Assembly: GCF_900142975.1 (NCBI RefSeq)
Contig: NZ_LT670848.1
Coordinates: forward strand, 2,976,001-3,040,000
DNA length: 64,000 bases
Direction: 5' to 3'
Source: Salegentibacter salegens
GTDB lineage: Bacteria; Bacteroidota; Bacteroidia; Flavobacteriales; Flavobacteriaceae
The notes beneath the pieces were generated by a model. That model did not search any database. It was not told the DNA's origin and saw only the letters and a list, made by a program, of their open reading frames with translations. A program made the position numbers and the translations under genes. Positions within the stretch are counted from its first letter, which is position 1. Each line of letters opens with the position of its first letter. Positions 44,727-52,987 of this stretch are shown here, piece after piece.

Positions 44727-45530
44727 TTAGTTTATGGTGTCTTTTCTTGCGCGGGCTGCTTCTATAGAATCTCTTTTTTGTTGTCTTTCCTTTAAAATTC
44801 TTTCCCGGCGTTCTTCAAAAGCTTTTTGTCTTGCATCTTTAATAGAGTCCTGTTTTCTTTTTCTTTCTTCTATTAAGGCTTCTCGTTCGCTTTTACGATC
44901 CTGGACGGCTTGTTCTCGCTGGCTTAATTCTTCATCTTCTTCAGCCGTGCGGGCTTCTGCCATTTCAAGTTCTCTTTCTTCCTGTTTTGTTTCAATTTGT
45001 TTCCGGTTAGAAGCTCTGTTAATACTTCTTAGAACCTGGTCACTTAGGTCAAAACGTTTTTTTGCAAATAACATACCCGATTCAGCATTCCTATCAAATA
45101 TAAAATCGAAATCCCTTGTTTCACCTATTTCCTGCAAGGCGTTAAAAACCTGATCCTGGATTGGCTTTATTAATTGCCTCTTCTGAATCATATAATCACC
45201 TTTCGGGCCAAAACGTTTCTGTTCGTAATTTGTAGCCTGTTCTTGTTGATAAGCGATCTCTTCTTCCCGTTCTTCAATAAGTTCAGGAGTAAGTAGTGCG
45301 CGTTCATTTTGCAGGCTGGTTTTCATTTCACTAATTTCTTTGCGCTTTTGCTCAATTTCATTTTGCCATTCTTTAACTCTCTGGTCTAATTGAGTTGAAG
45401 CTTGCTGATATTCGGGCACATTTTCAAGGATATATTCCATATCCACAAAGCCTATGTTTATTGGCTTTTGAGCGCTTGCCCCGAATCCAATAAAAATAAA
45501 AAGTGTGAATAAAAATGTTTTTTTAAGCAT
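44727..45530 (-). CDS. OmpH/Skp family periplasmic chaperone (long, with charged tail)
   Basis: A 267-residue Skp-like protein with a signal peptide (about 1-20, ending ASAQ). Skp pattern: INIGFVDMEYILENVPEYQQA, a helical hairpin, and DFIFDRNAESGMLFAKKRFDLS. Unlike its short neighbour, it continues for about 85 residues as an extremely charged, predicted coiled coil rich in Glu, Arg and Lys, with a repeated (K/R)xDSI element (KRKQDSIKDAR and QQKRDSIEAAR). The stretch is in frame and free of stops. What the tail binds is unknown. It sits 33 bases after bamA. Confidence 0.9.
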   Translation of the reverse strand: MLKKTFLFTLFIFIGFGASAQKPINIGFVDMEYILENVPEYQQASTQLDQRVKEWQNEIEQKRKEISEMKTSLQNERALLTPELIEEREEEIAYQQEQATNYEQKRFGPKGDYMIQKRQLIKPIQDQVFNALQEIGETRDFDFIFDRNAESGMLFAKKRFDLSDQVLRSINRASNRKQIETKQEERELEMAEARTAEEDEELSQREQAVQDRKSEREALIEERKRKQDSIKDARQKAFEERRERILKERQQKRDSIEAARARKDTIN

Positions 45531-45563
45531 ACTTAAATCGAATATAGAAAATATCGTGCCAAA

Positions 45564-48182
45564 TTAAAATTGCTGTCCGATAATGAAATGCGTTTCCCAA
45601 CCGTTGGCCCCAGGTTGTCCACCAATTGGATCAAACCCATAACCAAAGTCAATACCAAGTAAACCAAAGGCTGGCATAAAGATTCTTAAACCTGCACCGG
45701 CCGATCTATTAACTTGGAAAGGATTAAAATCTCTAAAATTATCGTAGGATGCACCTGCTTCTAAGAAGGTAAGGGCATAAATAGATGCTGAAGGTTTTAA
45801 GGTAATAGGATATCTAAGTTCTAAAGAGTATTTGTTATAAATGGTAGCACCATCGTCATTAACTCCTGCAGGACGGTCTAGTGGAACTACAGATTGGTTT
45901 GGATAACCTCTTAACTGTACGGTCTCCCTGCCATCTAAACTAAATGCTCCAAGGCCATCACCGCCAAGAAAGAATCTTTCAAAAGGAGGAACGCCACGAT
46001 CGCTGTTATAGGCTCCAAGGAACCCATATTCTGCATTGGTTCTTAATACAAGTTTATCGTAAATTTGAGTAAACCATTCTCCACTAAACTTAACTTTATA
46101 GAATTCTAACCAGTTAAATTTCTTCTGATCTATTAGACGCTGGTCACCAACTGCATTTTCAGGAGTTACTCTGTTGCCTTGCTGGTCTATAAGATTCCCG
46201 TTGTCATCTTCCAGTTGGTATTCTCTTTGTTCAGCTAGGTTAGCATAATCTACACCATTCCATAAAGAATAAGGAGGGGTGAACTTTGCAGTAAGTTTAA
46301 ATTTAGAACCTCCCATTGGGAAAATTGGGTTTACATAAGTGTTATCTCTTGTAAGACCAAAAGTATAGGTGAAGTTATTGGAGTGACCATCACCAAAAGT
46401 AAATAGGCCGGTGTTGTAATTATTTAGGTTATAACGTTGAAAACCTACAGAATGAGATACCGTCATATAAGGATCTGGTACCGTTAAACGTTTTGCTAAA
46501 CCTACGTTTATTCCAAGGATATCAAAACTTCTACTTCTATCAGCCTGCCTGTTTATATAATCGAATAAAAACTGCCTTGTGTAAGAGAAAGAGGTTTGTA
46601 AACTTACCGGTTTTTTACCTCCTAACCATGGTTCTTGAAAAGACAGGCTATAAGTTTGATAAAAGGTACTTGCTTGTGCTCTTAGAGAAAGGGTTTGACC
46701 GTCTCCCATTGGTACTGGCTTATAGGCTTCTTTATCAAAAATTCCCGATAAAGAGAAGTTGTTAAAAGAAAGTCCTAAAGTACCAATAAAGCCACCGCCA
46801 CCGTAACCACCTTGTAGTTCTATTTGGCTGGCACCTGCTTCTACTACAGAATATTCGAGATCTAAAGTACCTGCTTGTGGATCTGGATCTACAAATTTTG
46901 GTTCAAGCTGCTCTGCATCAAAGAAACCAAGTTGCCCAAGTTCTCTTACAGTATTTACAACATCTTCCTGGCTATATTTTTGCCCCGGTTTTGTTCTTAA
47001 TTCACGATAAATAACGTGATCTTTTGTTTTGTCATTTCCGGTTACACTAATATTATTGAAATAAGCTTCTTTTCCTTCTACAATTCGTATTTCAAAATCT
47101 ATCGTGTCATTATAAACGTTAGTTTCTACAAGGTTAATGGTAGAAAATAAGTAACCGTTGTTTTTATATAAATTAGAAAGATCTTCCCCGTCTGGTTTGG
47201 TTTCATCGGCAATTCGCTCATCTAAGAGTACCCCGTTATACACATCGCCTTTGTTTATTCCTAAAGCACGTTGTAATTGGGCATCGGTATAAACCGAATT
47301 TCCAAGATAATCTATGTTTCCTATATAATATTGATCTCCTTCTTCCACTTTAAGGTTTAAGGCTATGGTTTTGTCATCAACTTCAACAAGAGAATCTGTG
47401 ACAATCCTGGCATCTCTATAACCGCTTTCCTTATATTTATCTATAAGGTTTTCTTTGTCTTCCTGGTAATCTGCCCTAACAAATTTTGATCTTTTCCAAA
47501 AGCGGAAAAAATTCTTTTGTTTGGTGTTTTTCATTGCCCTTTTAAGCTTCCAGTTTGAAAATTTTTCGTTGCCAGAAAAGTTTATATCAGCAATTTTTAC
47601 ACGATCACCCTGGTCTATATCAACAAGCATATTTACCAGGTTAGTATTTGCCGTAGTATCGGTAACTTCGCTGGTACTTATTTTCGCGCTGGCATTAAAA
47701 TATCCTTCTTTTCGATATTTATTTTCAATGTAATTTCTGGTAGTTGTGATAAGGTTTTCGGAGACTTTAGCGCCTGTCCTAAGTTTGTTTTCCTTAATTA
47801 TTTCTTCCTTTTCCCGTTTTTTAAGTCCGGTAACCTGAACTTTATTAAGTTTTGGAACTTCCTGGATCTCAATTTCAAGATCGGCTATATTACCATCTCT
47901 TACCTGGGTTATATAAAAATTAATATCGCTAAATTGATCAATATCCCATAGTTTATTGATCACACTGCTAATTTTATCTCCGGGAATATAGATTTCTTCC
48001 CCTTTTTTGAGGCCGGTATAAGCAATTACGGTTTGCTCGTTAAAACTAACGGTCCCTGTAACTTTTATATCTCCAATTATATATTTTTTGCCATCTGCTA
48101 ATGGTAAGCCCTGAGCTTGTGAAGAAATGCTAAAAATTAAACTGCATGCTACTGCCAGAAGGGTAAATACTTTCTTCGTCAT
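45564..48182 (-). CDS. bamA: Outer-membrane protein assembly factor BamA (Omp85)
   Basis: BamA folds and inserts outer-membrane beta-barrels. The 872-residue protein has a signal peptide (about 1-24, ending SSQAQG), five POTRA repeats (about 30-450; for example IKVTGTVSFNEQTVIAYTGLKKGEEI and INFSGNEKFSNWKLKRAM), and a 16-strand barrel ending with an aromatic residue (THFIIGQQF). The conserved lid-loop motif reads VPPFERFFLGGDGLG. A longer frame reaching back to 48320 lies inside uppS; the ATG at 48182 is chosen because it opens into the signal peptide 7 bases after the uppS stop. Confidence 0.96.
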   Translation of the reverse strand: MTKKVFTLLAVACSLIFSISSQAQGLPLADGKKYIIGDIKVTGTVSFNEQTVIAYTGLKKGEEIYIPGDKISSVINKLWDIDQFSDINFYITQVRDGNIADLEIEIQEVPKLNKVQVTGLKKREKEEIIKENKLRTGAKVSENLITTTRNYIENKYRKEGYFNASAKISTSEVTDTTANTNLVNMLVDIDQGDRVKIADINFSGNEKFSNWKLKRAMKNTKQKNFFRFWKRSKFVRADYQEDKENLIDKYKESGYRDARIVTDSLVEVDDKTIALNLKVEEGDQYYIGNIDYLGNSVYTDAQLQRALGINKGDVYNGVLLDERIADETKPDGEDLSNLYKNNGYLFSTINLVETNVYNDTIDFEIRIVEGKEAYFNNISVTGNDKTKDHVIYRELRTKPGQKYSQEDVVNTVRELGQLGFFDAEQLEPKFVDPDPQAGTLDLEYSVVEAGASQIELQGGYGGGGFIGTLGLSFNNFSLSGIFDKEAYKPVPMGDGQTLSLRAQASTFYQTYSLSFQEPWLGGKKPVSLQTSFSYTRQFLFDYINRQADRSRSFDILGINVGLAKRLTVPDPYMTVSHSVGFQRYNLNNYNTGLFTFGDGHSNNFTYTFGLTRDNTYVNPIFPMGGSKFKLTAKFTPPYSLWNGVDYANLAEQREYQLEDDNGNLIDQQGNRVTPENAVGDQRLIDQKKFNWLEFYKVKFSGEWFTQIYDKLVLRTNAEYGFLGAYNSDRGVPPFERFFLGGDGLGAFSLDGRETVQLRGYPNQSVVPLDRPAGVNDDGATIYNKYSLELRYPITLKPSASIYALTFLEAGASYDNFRDFNPFQVNRSAGAGLRIFMPAFGLLGIDFGYGFDPIGGQPGANGWETHFIIGQQF

Positions 48183-48189
48183 GAATGCG

Positions 48190-48930
48190 CTAACTGAGTT
48201 GCTCACTGGTTTTTCCAAATCGTCGTTCTCTATTTTGATAATTGTAAATGGCTTCAAAAAGATTTTCTTTTCTAAAATCTGGCCATAAGATTTTTGTAAA
48301 ATATAATTCTGCATAAGCAATTTGCCATAATAGGAAGTTGCTTATACGTTGTTCTCCGCTGGTTCTGATTAGTAAATCCACCTCCGGAAAATTTCGGGTG
48401 TAAAGATGCTGATTTATAACCGATTCATCAATAGCATCGGCGCTTATTTCATTATTTTTAACTTTCAGGCTAATTTCGCGTATTGCAGAGCTTAACTCTT
48501 CCCGCGATCCGTAACTTAGTGCAAGGTTAAGCACCATACGGTCGTTGGTTTTAGTTTTCTCTATAACTTCGTGAAGTTCTCTAAAAACTTTTTTTGGAAG
48601 TGTATTTAGATTTCCTATAGCGTTTAATCTAATATTATTATCCTGCAGTGTTTTAATTTCCTTTTTTAACGAGGAAACCAATAAACGCATTAAAGTATCT
48701 ACTTCTAATTTTGGACGCTTCCAGTTTTCTGTAGAAAAAGCATAGAGGGTGAGGTATTCTATACCAATTTCGGCTGAAGCTTCTACAACATCTCTTACCG
48801 CTGCGGTACCTTCTTCGTGCCCTGCGGCTCTAAGAAAGCCTTTTTGCCTGGCCCAACGCCCATTACCATCCATAATTATGGCAATGTGTTTGGGTAGTTT
48901 CTTAAGATCTATGTTTTCTTTATAATCCAT
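48190..48930 (-). CDS. uppS: Isoprenyl transferase (undecaprenyl diphosphate synthase)
   Basis: UppS condenses isopentenyl diphosphate units with farnesyl diphosphate to make the lipid carrier for peptidoglycan and other surface glycans. The 246-residue cis-prenyltransferase shows HIAIIMDGNGRWA with catalytic Asp21, YLTLYAFSTENWKR, and the late motif LLIRTSGEQRISNFLLWQIAYAELYF. Length and motifs are canonical. It stands between the PorG-like gene (1-base gap) and bamA (7-base gap), so all three share a transcript. Confidence 0.97.
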   Translation of the reverse strand: MDYKENIDLKKLPKHIAIIMDGNGRWARQKGFLRAAGHEEGTAAVRDVVEASAEIGIEYLTLYAFSTENWKRPKLEVDTLMRLLVSSLKKEIKTLQDNNIRLNAIGNLNTLPKKVFRELHEVIEKTKTNDRMVLNLALSYGSREELSSAIREISLKVKNNEISADAIDESVINQHLYTRNFPEVDLLIRTSGEQRISNFLLWQIAYAELYFTKILWPDFRKENLFEAIYNYQNRERRFGKTSEQLS

Positions 48931-48931
48931 A

Positions 48932-49636
48932 TTAAAATCTACTGTAGCAAGGTTCTCTACCCCAGGAAAAGGTAAAATTCACCGCTGTAAAAACATACCA
49001 GTCGTTGGTGTTTCGGTTCCCAAATTCTTTATTAGGCATTCTATCCCCAAAAACTTCTTCGGGCCAGCTTCCGTCTAAATTATCGGTAAATGTATACCGT
49101 ACTCCTAATTCTAAAGCACCTACAATATGCGTGGTAATGCTTTCTTTGTAACCAAAGACCACCGGAATTGCAAAATCCCAGTTTGCGCCCTGGTTTTCCA
49201 GTTGGCCATTAGGGAAAGGAGCATCTAAAACTAAATGATCTGCCCTAAAGTAAGTTATACCTGTATATAGATATGGTGTACTTTGGGGATGACCTTCGTG
49301 AAGATCAAAACTCCAAAAATTATACTCTATCCCTAAAGAAGCTTCTGCAATAGTATTGTTAAATGAGTAGCCTCTATTTAATCTTCGGGGGTCATTAGAA
49401 TTTGCATCATCGGCGCTTATTTCAGCATATAAAAGGGAAAATCTAAAGGCATGCCGTGGGCTGCGATTCCATTTAAGCAGTGCGCCACCAACCAACCCGC
49501 TGGGTAGTACAAAATTGGTTCTCCCTACATCTCCTATATAATTAGCGCCACCAATATATGGTCCTACTTCAAATGTTTGGGAATTTGTTTTTGGAGCAAA
49601 AACAAGCATGAATACAAAAACTAATAGGTACCTCAT
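48932..49636 (-). CDS. porG: DUF6089 / PorG-like type IX secretion outer-membrane protein
   Basis: A 234-residue small outer-membrane beta-barrel with a signal peptide (about 1-19, ending NSQ). The mature start FEVGPYIGGANYIGDVG and regular aromatic strands (HAFRFSLLYAEIS, ALELGVRYTF) fit the DUF6089 family. In Porphyromonas gingivalis, PorG, which contacts the PorK/PorN ring of the type IX system, is encoded immediately before uppS, bamA and two ompH genes. The same order here supports PorG, although the sequence resemblance was judged from memory. A good promoter lies upstream, separating the unit from nadK. Confidence 0.75.
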   Translation of the reverse strand: MRYLLVFVFMLVFAPKTNSQTFEVGPYIGGANYIGDVGRTNFVLPSGLVGGALLKWNRSPRHAFRFSLLYAEISADDANSNDPRRLNRGYSFNNTIAEASLGIEYNFWSFDLHEGHPQSTPYLYTGITYFRADHLVLDAPFPNGQLENQGANWDFAIPVVFGYKESITTHIVGALELGVRYTFTDNLDGSWPEEVFGDRMPNKEFGNRNTNDWYVFTAVNFTFSWGREPCYSRF

Positions 49637-49653
49637 AGGCTTTCAAAAGTTTG

Positions 49654-49682
49654 CAAATATAACAATTATGTTTGCTCCACAA
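49654..49682 (-). promoter_or_regulatory. Bacteroidota-type promoter for the porG-uppS-bamA-ompH unit
   Basis: On the minus strand: TTG (49680-49682), an 18-base spacer, then TATATTTG (49654-49661), 17 bases before the ATG. Confidence 0.75.
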
Positions 49683-49736
49683 TAATTTGAGCAAGTTTGT
49701 ACATATTCTTAAACAGTTTTTAAAATCATTTATTGC

Positions 49737-50621
49737 TTAGTTGCGCTTATCCTCACCCCACATTAACTTTTTTCTAAGGGTGTGAAGGAAACTATCGCCT
49801 TTAAGTTCAACAAGATTTATTGCGTAGGGTGCTTTTTCTATAATGATTTCGGTATCATTTTCCAGGGTTGCAATTCGGGAATCCATAGAAACTAAATGTG
49901 ATTCTTCCCGCCCCGAAACCCGAAGTGTTATTTTAGTATCGTCTTTAATTACTAAGGGCCGCGCATTTAAATTGTGCGGTGCGATGGGAGTAATTATAAG
50001 AGAGCCGGCATCTGGCGTAATAACAGGACCGCCACAGCTAAGGGAATAACCTGTAGAGCCTGTGGGTGTAGATACAATTAGCCCATCTGCCCAGTACGAA
50101 TTTAGATATTGATCGTTTAGCCAGGTGTCTACAGTAATCATAGAGGTAGTGTTCTTTCGACTTACGGCGACTTCGTTAAGAGCAATATTTCTAAAAATTG
50201 GGTCGTGGGTAGGTGGATTGGTACTAATATTTAAGACAGTGCGCCGGGAAATGCTGAATTTCTTCTCTAGAATACTTTGTAGGCATTCTTTAATTTCCTC
50301 TTTTTGGATTGTAGCTAAAAAGCCTAATCGGCCAGTATTAATGCCAACAATTGGAATATCTAAATTCCTAATATAATTTATAGATTTTAAAATAGTGCCA
50401 TCTCCCCCAATGCAAAAAAACAAGTCAAAACTGTTATCTAATTCTTCAAAAGTGGTGAAGTGGGAATAATTTTCATCTATAGTTTTATTGAGATGAATTA
50501 GCTCCAGGAAATTTTCTTCAATTACTACTTTAATATTTTCGCGCTTCAGTAATTCCAGAAGCTGCCCTATATAGATCCCGGCATTGGTATGGTAAAACTG
50601 ACCGTAGATGCCTACTTTCAT
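49737..50621 (-). CDS. nadK: NAD kinase
   Basis: NadK phosphorylates NAD to NADP. The 294-residue protein has the kinase loop IGGDGTIL (71-78) with catalytic Asp74, GINTGRLGFLA, NEVAVSR, and the C-terminal substrate motif STPTGSTGYSLSCGGPVITP. Length and motifs are canonical. Its ATG overlaps the stop of the upstream CBS-domain gene by four bases, so the two are translationally coupled; a promoter for the next unit lies 55 bases after its end. Confidence 0.97.
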   Translation of the reverse strand: MKVGIYGQFYHTNAGIYIGQLLELLKRENIKVVIEENFLELIHLNKTIDENYSHFTTFEELDNSFDLFFCIGGDGTILKSINYIRNLDIPIVGINTGRLGFLATIQKEEIKECLQSILEKKFSISRRTVLNISTNPPTHDPIFRNIALNEVAVSRKNTTSMITVDTWLNDQYLNSYWADGLIVSTPTGSTGYSLSCGGPVITPDAGSLIITPIAPHNLNARPLVIKDDTKITLRVSGREESHLVSMDSRIATLENDTEIIIEKAPYAINLVELKGDSFLHTLRKKLMWGEDKRN

Positions 50622-51274
50622 ATATTCATATATTTATCTAAATACTTAGAACGGTCTCTAAGATTTTTATTGAAATTGTCTTCCCGGTGTTCTGAAATAA
50701 TCTTGTACCCATAGCGGCGGAAAGATTGAATAATCTCATTTATCCCCGAAGGGCTTAATTTAACGGTAATCTGGGCAACATCATTTTCAATTTTTGAAAT
50801 AAAGATACCAAGAATATTGGCGTTATTAGATTCGGTTATTTGGGTGATTTCGCTAAAGGAATAATCTTTAATTGATTTTTGAATTACAATAATATTTCCC
50901 GCTTCACTTAAAAAAGGCGTTTCGTTAAATAAAGCAATAATTTCGTTGAGTTCTACATAACCCAAATAGATATTTTCTTCATCTAAAACAGGAAGAATAT
51001 TGGTGTTGTTTTGAGCAAAACGTTCTAAAATATCTAACCAAAAATCTGTGTTTCTTACAAAGAAACCTTCCAGAGCGTATTGATAATCTTCCAGGCTTTT
51101 ATCGGCTTCAAAGCAACGAATATCGTTTTCTGAAATACAACCCATATAAATACCGTTATTTTCTACCGGTAAATGCGAATAGGTTAATTGATTGAACAAG
51201 TCCTGGACTTCCCCAATTTTATCAGAAAAATGCCTTATTGAGACATCGTTAATTATAAAATCTTCCATGTTCAT
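50618..51274 (-). CDS. CBS domain-containing protein (AcuB-like)
   Basis: A 218-residue cytosolic protein with two CBS repeats (about 8-60 and 70-125; for example LPVENNGIYMGCISENDIRCF and LPVLDEENIYLGYVELNEIIALF), followed by an ACT-like regulatory domain (about 135-200, EAGNIIVIQ through QITVKLS). CBS pairs bind adenine nucleotides. Overlap with nadK suggests a regulatory link to NAD(P) supply, but that is inference; the same gene pair is, as I recall, common in flavobacteria. The gene is divergent from pdxJ. Confidence 0.85.
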   Translation of the reverse strand: MNMEDFIINDVSIRHFSDKIGEVQDLFNQLTYSHLPVENNGIYMGCISENDIRCFEADKSLEDYQYALEGFFVRNTDFWLDILERFAQNNTNILPVLDEENIYLGYVELNEIIALFNETPFLSEAGNIIVIQKSIKDYSFSEITQITESNNANILGIFISKIENDVAQITVKLSPSGINEIIQSFRRYGYKIISEHREDNFNKNLRDRSKYLDKYMNI

Positions 51275-51337
51275 GATGTCGCTTCCTTTTTATGCAAATT
51301 AATTAAAATAAAATTCATTAGGGCATTTACAAGTTTG

Positions 51338-51345
51338 TATTTTTG
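51338..51345 (+). promoter_or_regulatory. -7 box (TATTTTTG) for pdxJ
   Basis: A perfect TAnnTTTG match 19 bases before the pdxJ ATG. The -33 element is unclear. Confidence 0.55.
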
Positions 51346-51364
51346 TTAAACAAAAGCTTATAAA

Positions 51365-52078
51365 ATGACGAAATTAAGTGTAAATATCAATAAAATTGCG
51401 ACTTTAAGAAATGCCCGTGGCGGCAATATTCCCAACGTGGTAGCAACCGCTAAAAATATAGAATCTTTTGGTGGGCAGGGTATTACCGTGCACCCAAGAC
51501 CAGACGAGCGCCATATTACTTACCAGGATGTGCGGGACCTTTCACCAATCGTGAAAACCGAATTTAATATTGAAGGAAATCCGGTAGCGAAATTTATTAA
51601 TTTGGTGCTGGAAGCTCAACCAGCACAGGTTACTTTGGTGCCAGATGCCGAAGATGCCATTACTTCTAATGTAGGGTGGGACACTATTAAAAACAAAGAA
51701 TTTCTTCAGGAAATAATCCAGGAATTTAAGAATAATGGCATTCGCACTTCTATTTTTGTTGATCCCGATGAAAAAATGATTGAAGGAGCTGCAGGAACAG
51801 GAACAGATCGCATAGAATTATATACCGAAGCTTTTGCGGTAAAGTATGCCGAAGGTGATAAAACCGGTGTAGAACCCTATAAAAGATGTGCAACTTTAGC
51901 GCATCAATTAGGTTTAGGAATTAATGCCGGGCACGATCTTTCTTTAGATAATATTAAATATTTTAAAGACAATGTGCCTTATTTAGATGAAGTTTCTATT
52001 GGCCACGCGCTAATTGCCGAAGCTTTATATATGGGGCTGGAAAATACTATTGAAAAATATCTTGAACTATTGAAATAA
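51365..52078 (+). CDS. pdxJ: Pyridoxine 5'-phosphate synthase
   Basis: PdxJ condenses 1-deoxyxylulose 5-phosphate with 3-amino-2-oxopropyl phosphate to form pyridoxine phosphate. The 237-residue TIM barrel has [20 protein letters not shown], the catalytic-loop sequence [26 protein letters not shown], and the final phosphate-binding [12 protein letters not shown] with [12 protein letters not shown]. Length and motifs are canonical. An alpha/beta hydrolase gene follows 25 bases later and probably shares the transcript. Confidence 0.97.
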   Translation: MTKLSVNINKIATLRNARGGNIPNVVATAKNIESFGGQGITVHPRPDERHITYQDVRDLSPIVKTEFNIEGNPVAKFINLVLEAQPAQVTLVPDAEDAITSNVGWDTIKNKEFLQEIIQEFKNNGIRTSIFVDPDEKMIEGAAGTGTDRIELYTEAFAVKYAEGDKTGVEPYKRCATLAHQLGLGINAGHDLSLDNIKYFKDNVPYLDEVSIGHALIAEALYMGLENTIEKYLELLK

Positions 52079-52103
52079 TTCATTTTTCGAAATAAAAACA
52101 ACA

Positions 52104-52868
52104 ATGAAATTAAATTCTATAATTATAGGAGAGGGTACACCGCTTTTAATTCTTCACGGTTTTTTAGGAATGAGCGATAACTGGAAAACTATTGGTAATA
52201 AACTTGCTGAAGAAAAGAATTTTCAGGTTCACCTAATAGATCAACGTAATCACGGGAAAAGTCCGCATACAAAGGAGCATAGCTATGCGTTAATGGCTGA
52301 AGATATTAAAGAGTATTGCGAGCAAAATTCTTTGTCAAATATTATTTTAATGGGGCATTCTATGGGAGGAAAAACGGCGATGCTTACTGCGGCTGAATAT
52401 CCCGATTTGGTAGAAAAACTTATTGTGGTAGATATTGCTCCTAAATATTACGAACCGCACCATCAGCAAATATTAGATGGTTTAACTGCTTTAGAAGAGG
52501 CTAATTTGGAATCAAGACAGGAAGCCGATAAATTACTTTCAGAATTTATTTCAGAAAAACCGGTGCGACTTTTTCTTCTGAAAAATCTAAATCGTAAATC
52601 TGAAGGTACCTACTGCCTAAAAGTAAACCTGGAAACTTTAAAAAATAATATTGAAGAGGTTGGCAAATCACTTCCGCAGGATAAAACCTTTAACGGTCCT
52701 ACGCTTTTTATAAAAGGTGGAAATTCAAATTATATTAAAGAAAAAGACAAACAGGAAATTAAAAAACAATTTCCTGAAGTTAAATTTGAAGAAATTGCAA
52801 ATGCCGGCCATTGGGTTCACGCTGAGAAAATGACCGAATTCTATGAATCTATAGTTGATTTTCTTTAA
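52104..52868 (+). CDS. Alpha/beta hydrolase (YbfF-like esterase)
   Basis: A 254-residue cytosolic hydrolase with the oxyanion-side HGFLGMSDNW, the nucleophile elbow GHSMGGKTA with Ser86, and the C-terminal catalytic His in AGHWVHAEK. The DQRNHGKSP segment matches the YbfF/ABHD11 group of short-chain acyl esterases; the exact substrate is unknown. It follows pdxJ closely. An AT-rich inverted repeat lies just after its stop codon. Confidence 0.88.
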   Translation: MKLNSIIIGEGTPLLILHGFLGMSDNWKTIGNKLAEEKNFQVHLIDQRNHGKSPHTKEHSYALMAEDIKEYCEQNSLSNIILMGHSMGGKTAMLTAAEYPDLVEKLIVVDIAPKYYEPHHQQILDGLTALEEANLESRQEADKLLSEFISEKPVRLFLLKNLNRKSEGTYCLKVNLETLKNNIEEVGKSLPQDKTFNGPTLFIKGGNSNYIKEKDKQEIKKQFPEVKFEEIANAGHWVHAEKMTEFYESIVDFL

Positions 52869-52880
52869 AATCCTTCTAAA

Positions 52881-52902
52881 TTTATTATGTGTGCATAATA
52901 AA
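52881..52902. repeat. AT-rich perfect inverted repeat upstream of the FadL promoter
   Basis: Perfect 9-bp arms TTTATTATG (52881-52889) and CATAATAAA (52894-52902) separated by TGTG. It lies 12 bases after the hydrolase stop and 13 bases before the -33 element of the next promoter. It could be an operator or a weak terminator; the stem has only one G-C pair per arm and no T-run directly follows. Confidence 0.55.
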
Positions 52903-52915
52903 TTGTTCATTTTTG

Positions 52916-52945
52916 TTGAGTAATATGTAATTTATGCTAAATTTG
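52916..52945 (+). promoter_or_regulatory. Bacteroidota-type promoter for the FadL-SGNH pair
   Basis: TTG (52916-52918), a 19-base spacer, then TAAATTTG (52938-52945). The ATG at 52988 lies 42 bases downstream. Confidence 0.7.
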
Positions 52946-52987
52946 AGAATAATAAATTATTAGTATAGAATAAAATCCAAATCAATT

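Noticed and set aside
44734..45153. A 139-codon plus-strand open frame rich in Ser, Leu and Phe across the long ompH gene
   Set aside because: It mirrors the Glu/Arg/Lys-rich coiled-coil codons of ompH on the other strand, which naturally give stop-free Ser/Leu codons. No independent evidence.
45564..48320. Longer bamA frame starting 138 bases further upstream
   Set aside because: The extension lies inside uppS in another frame, and the true signal peptide begins at the ATG at 48182.
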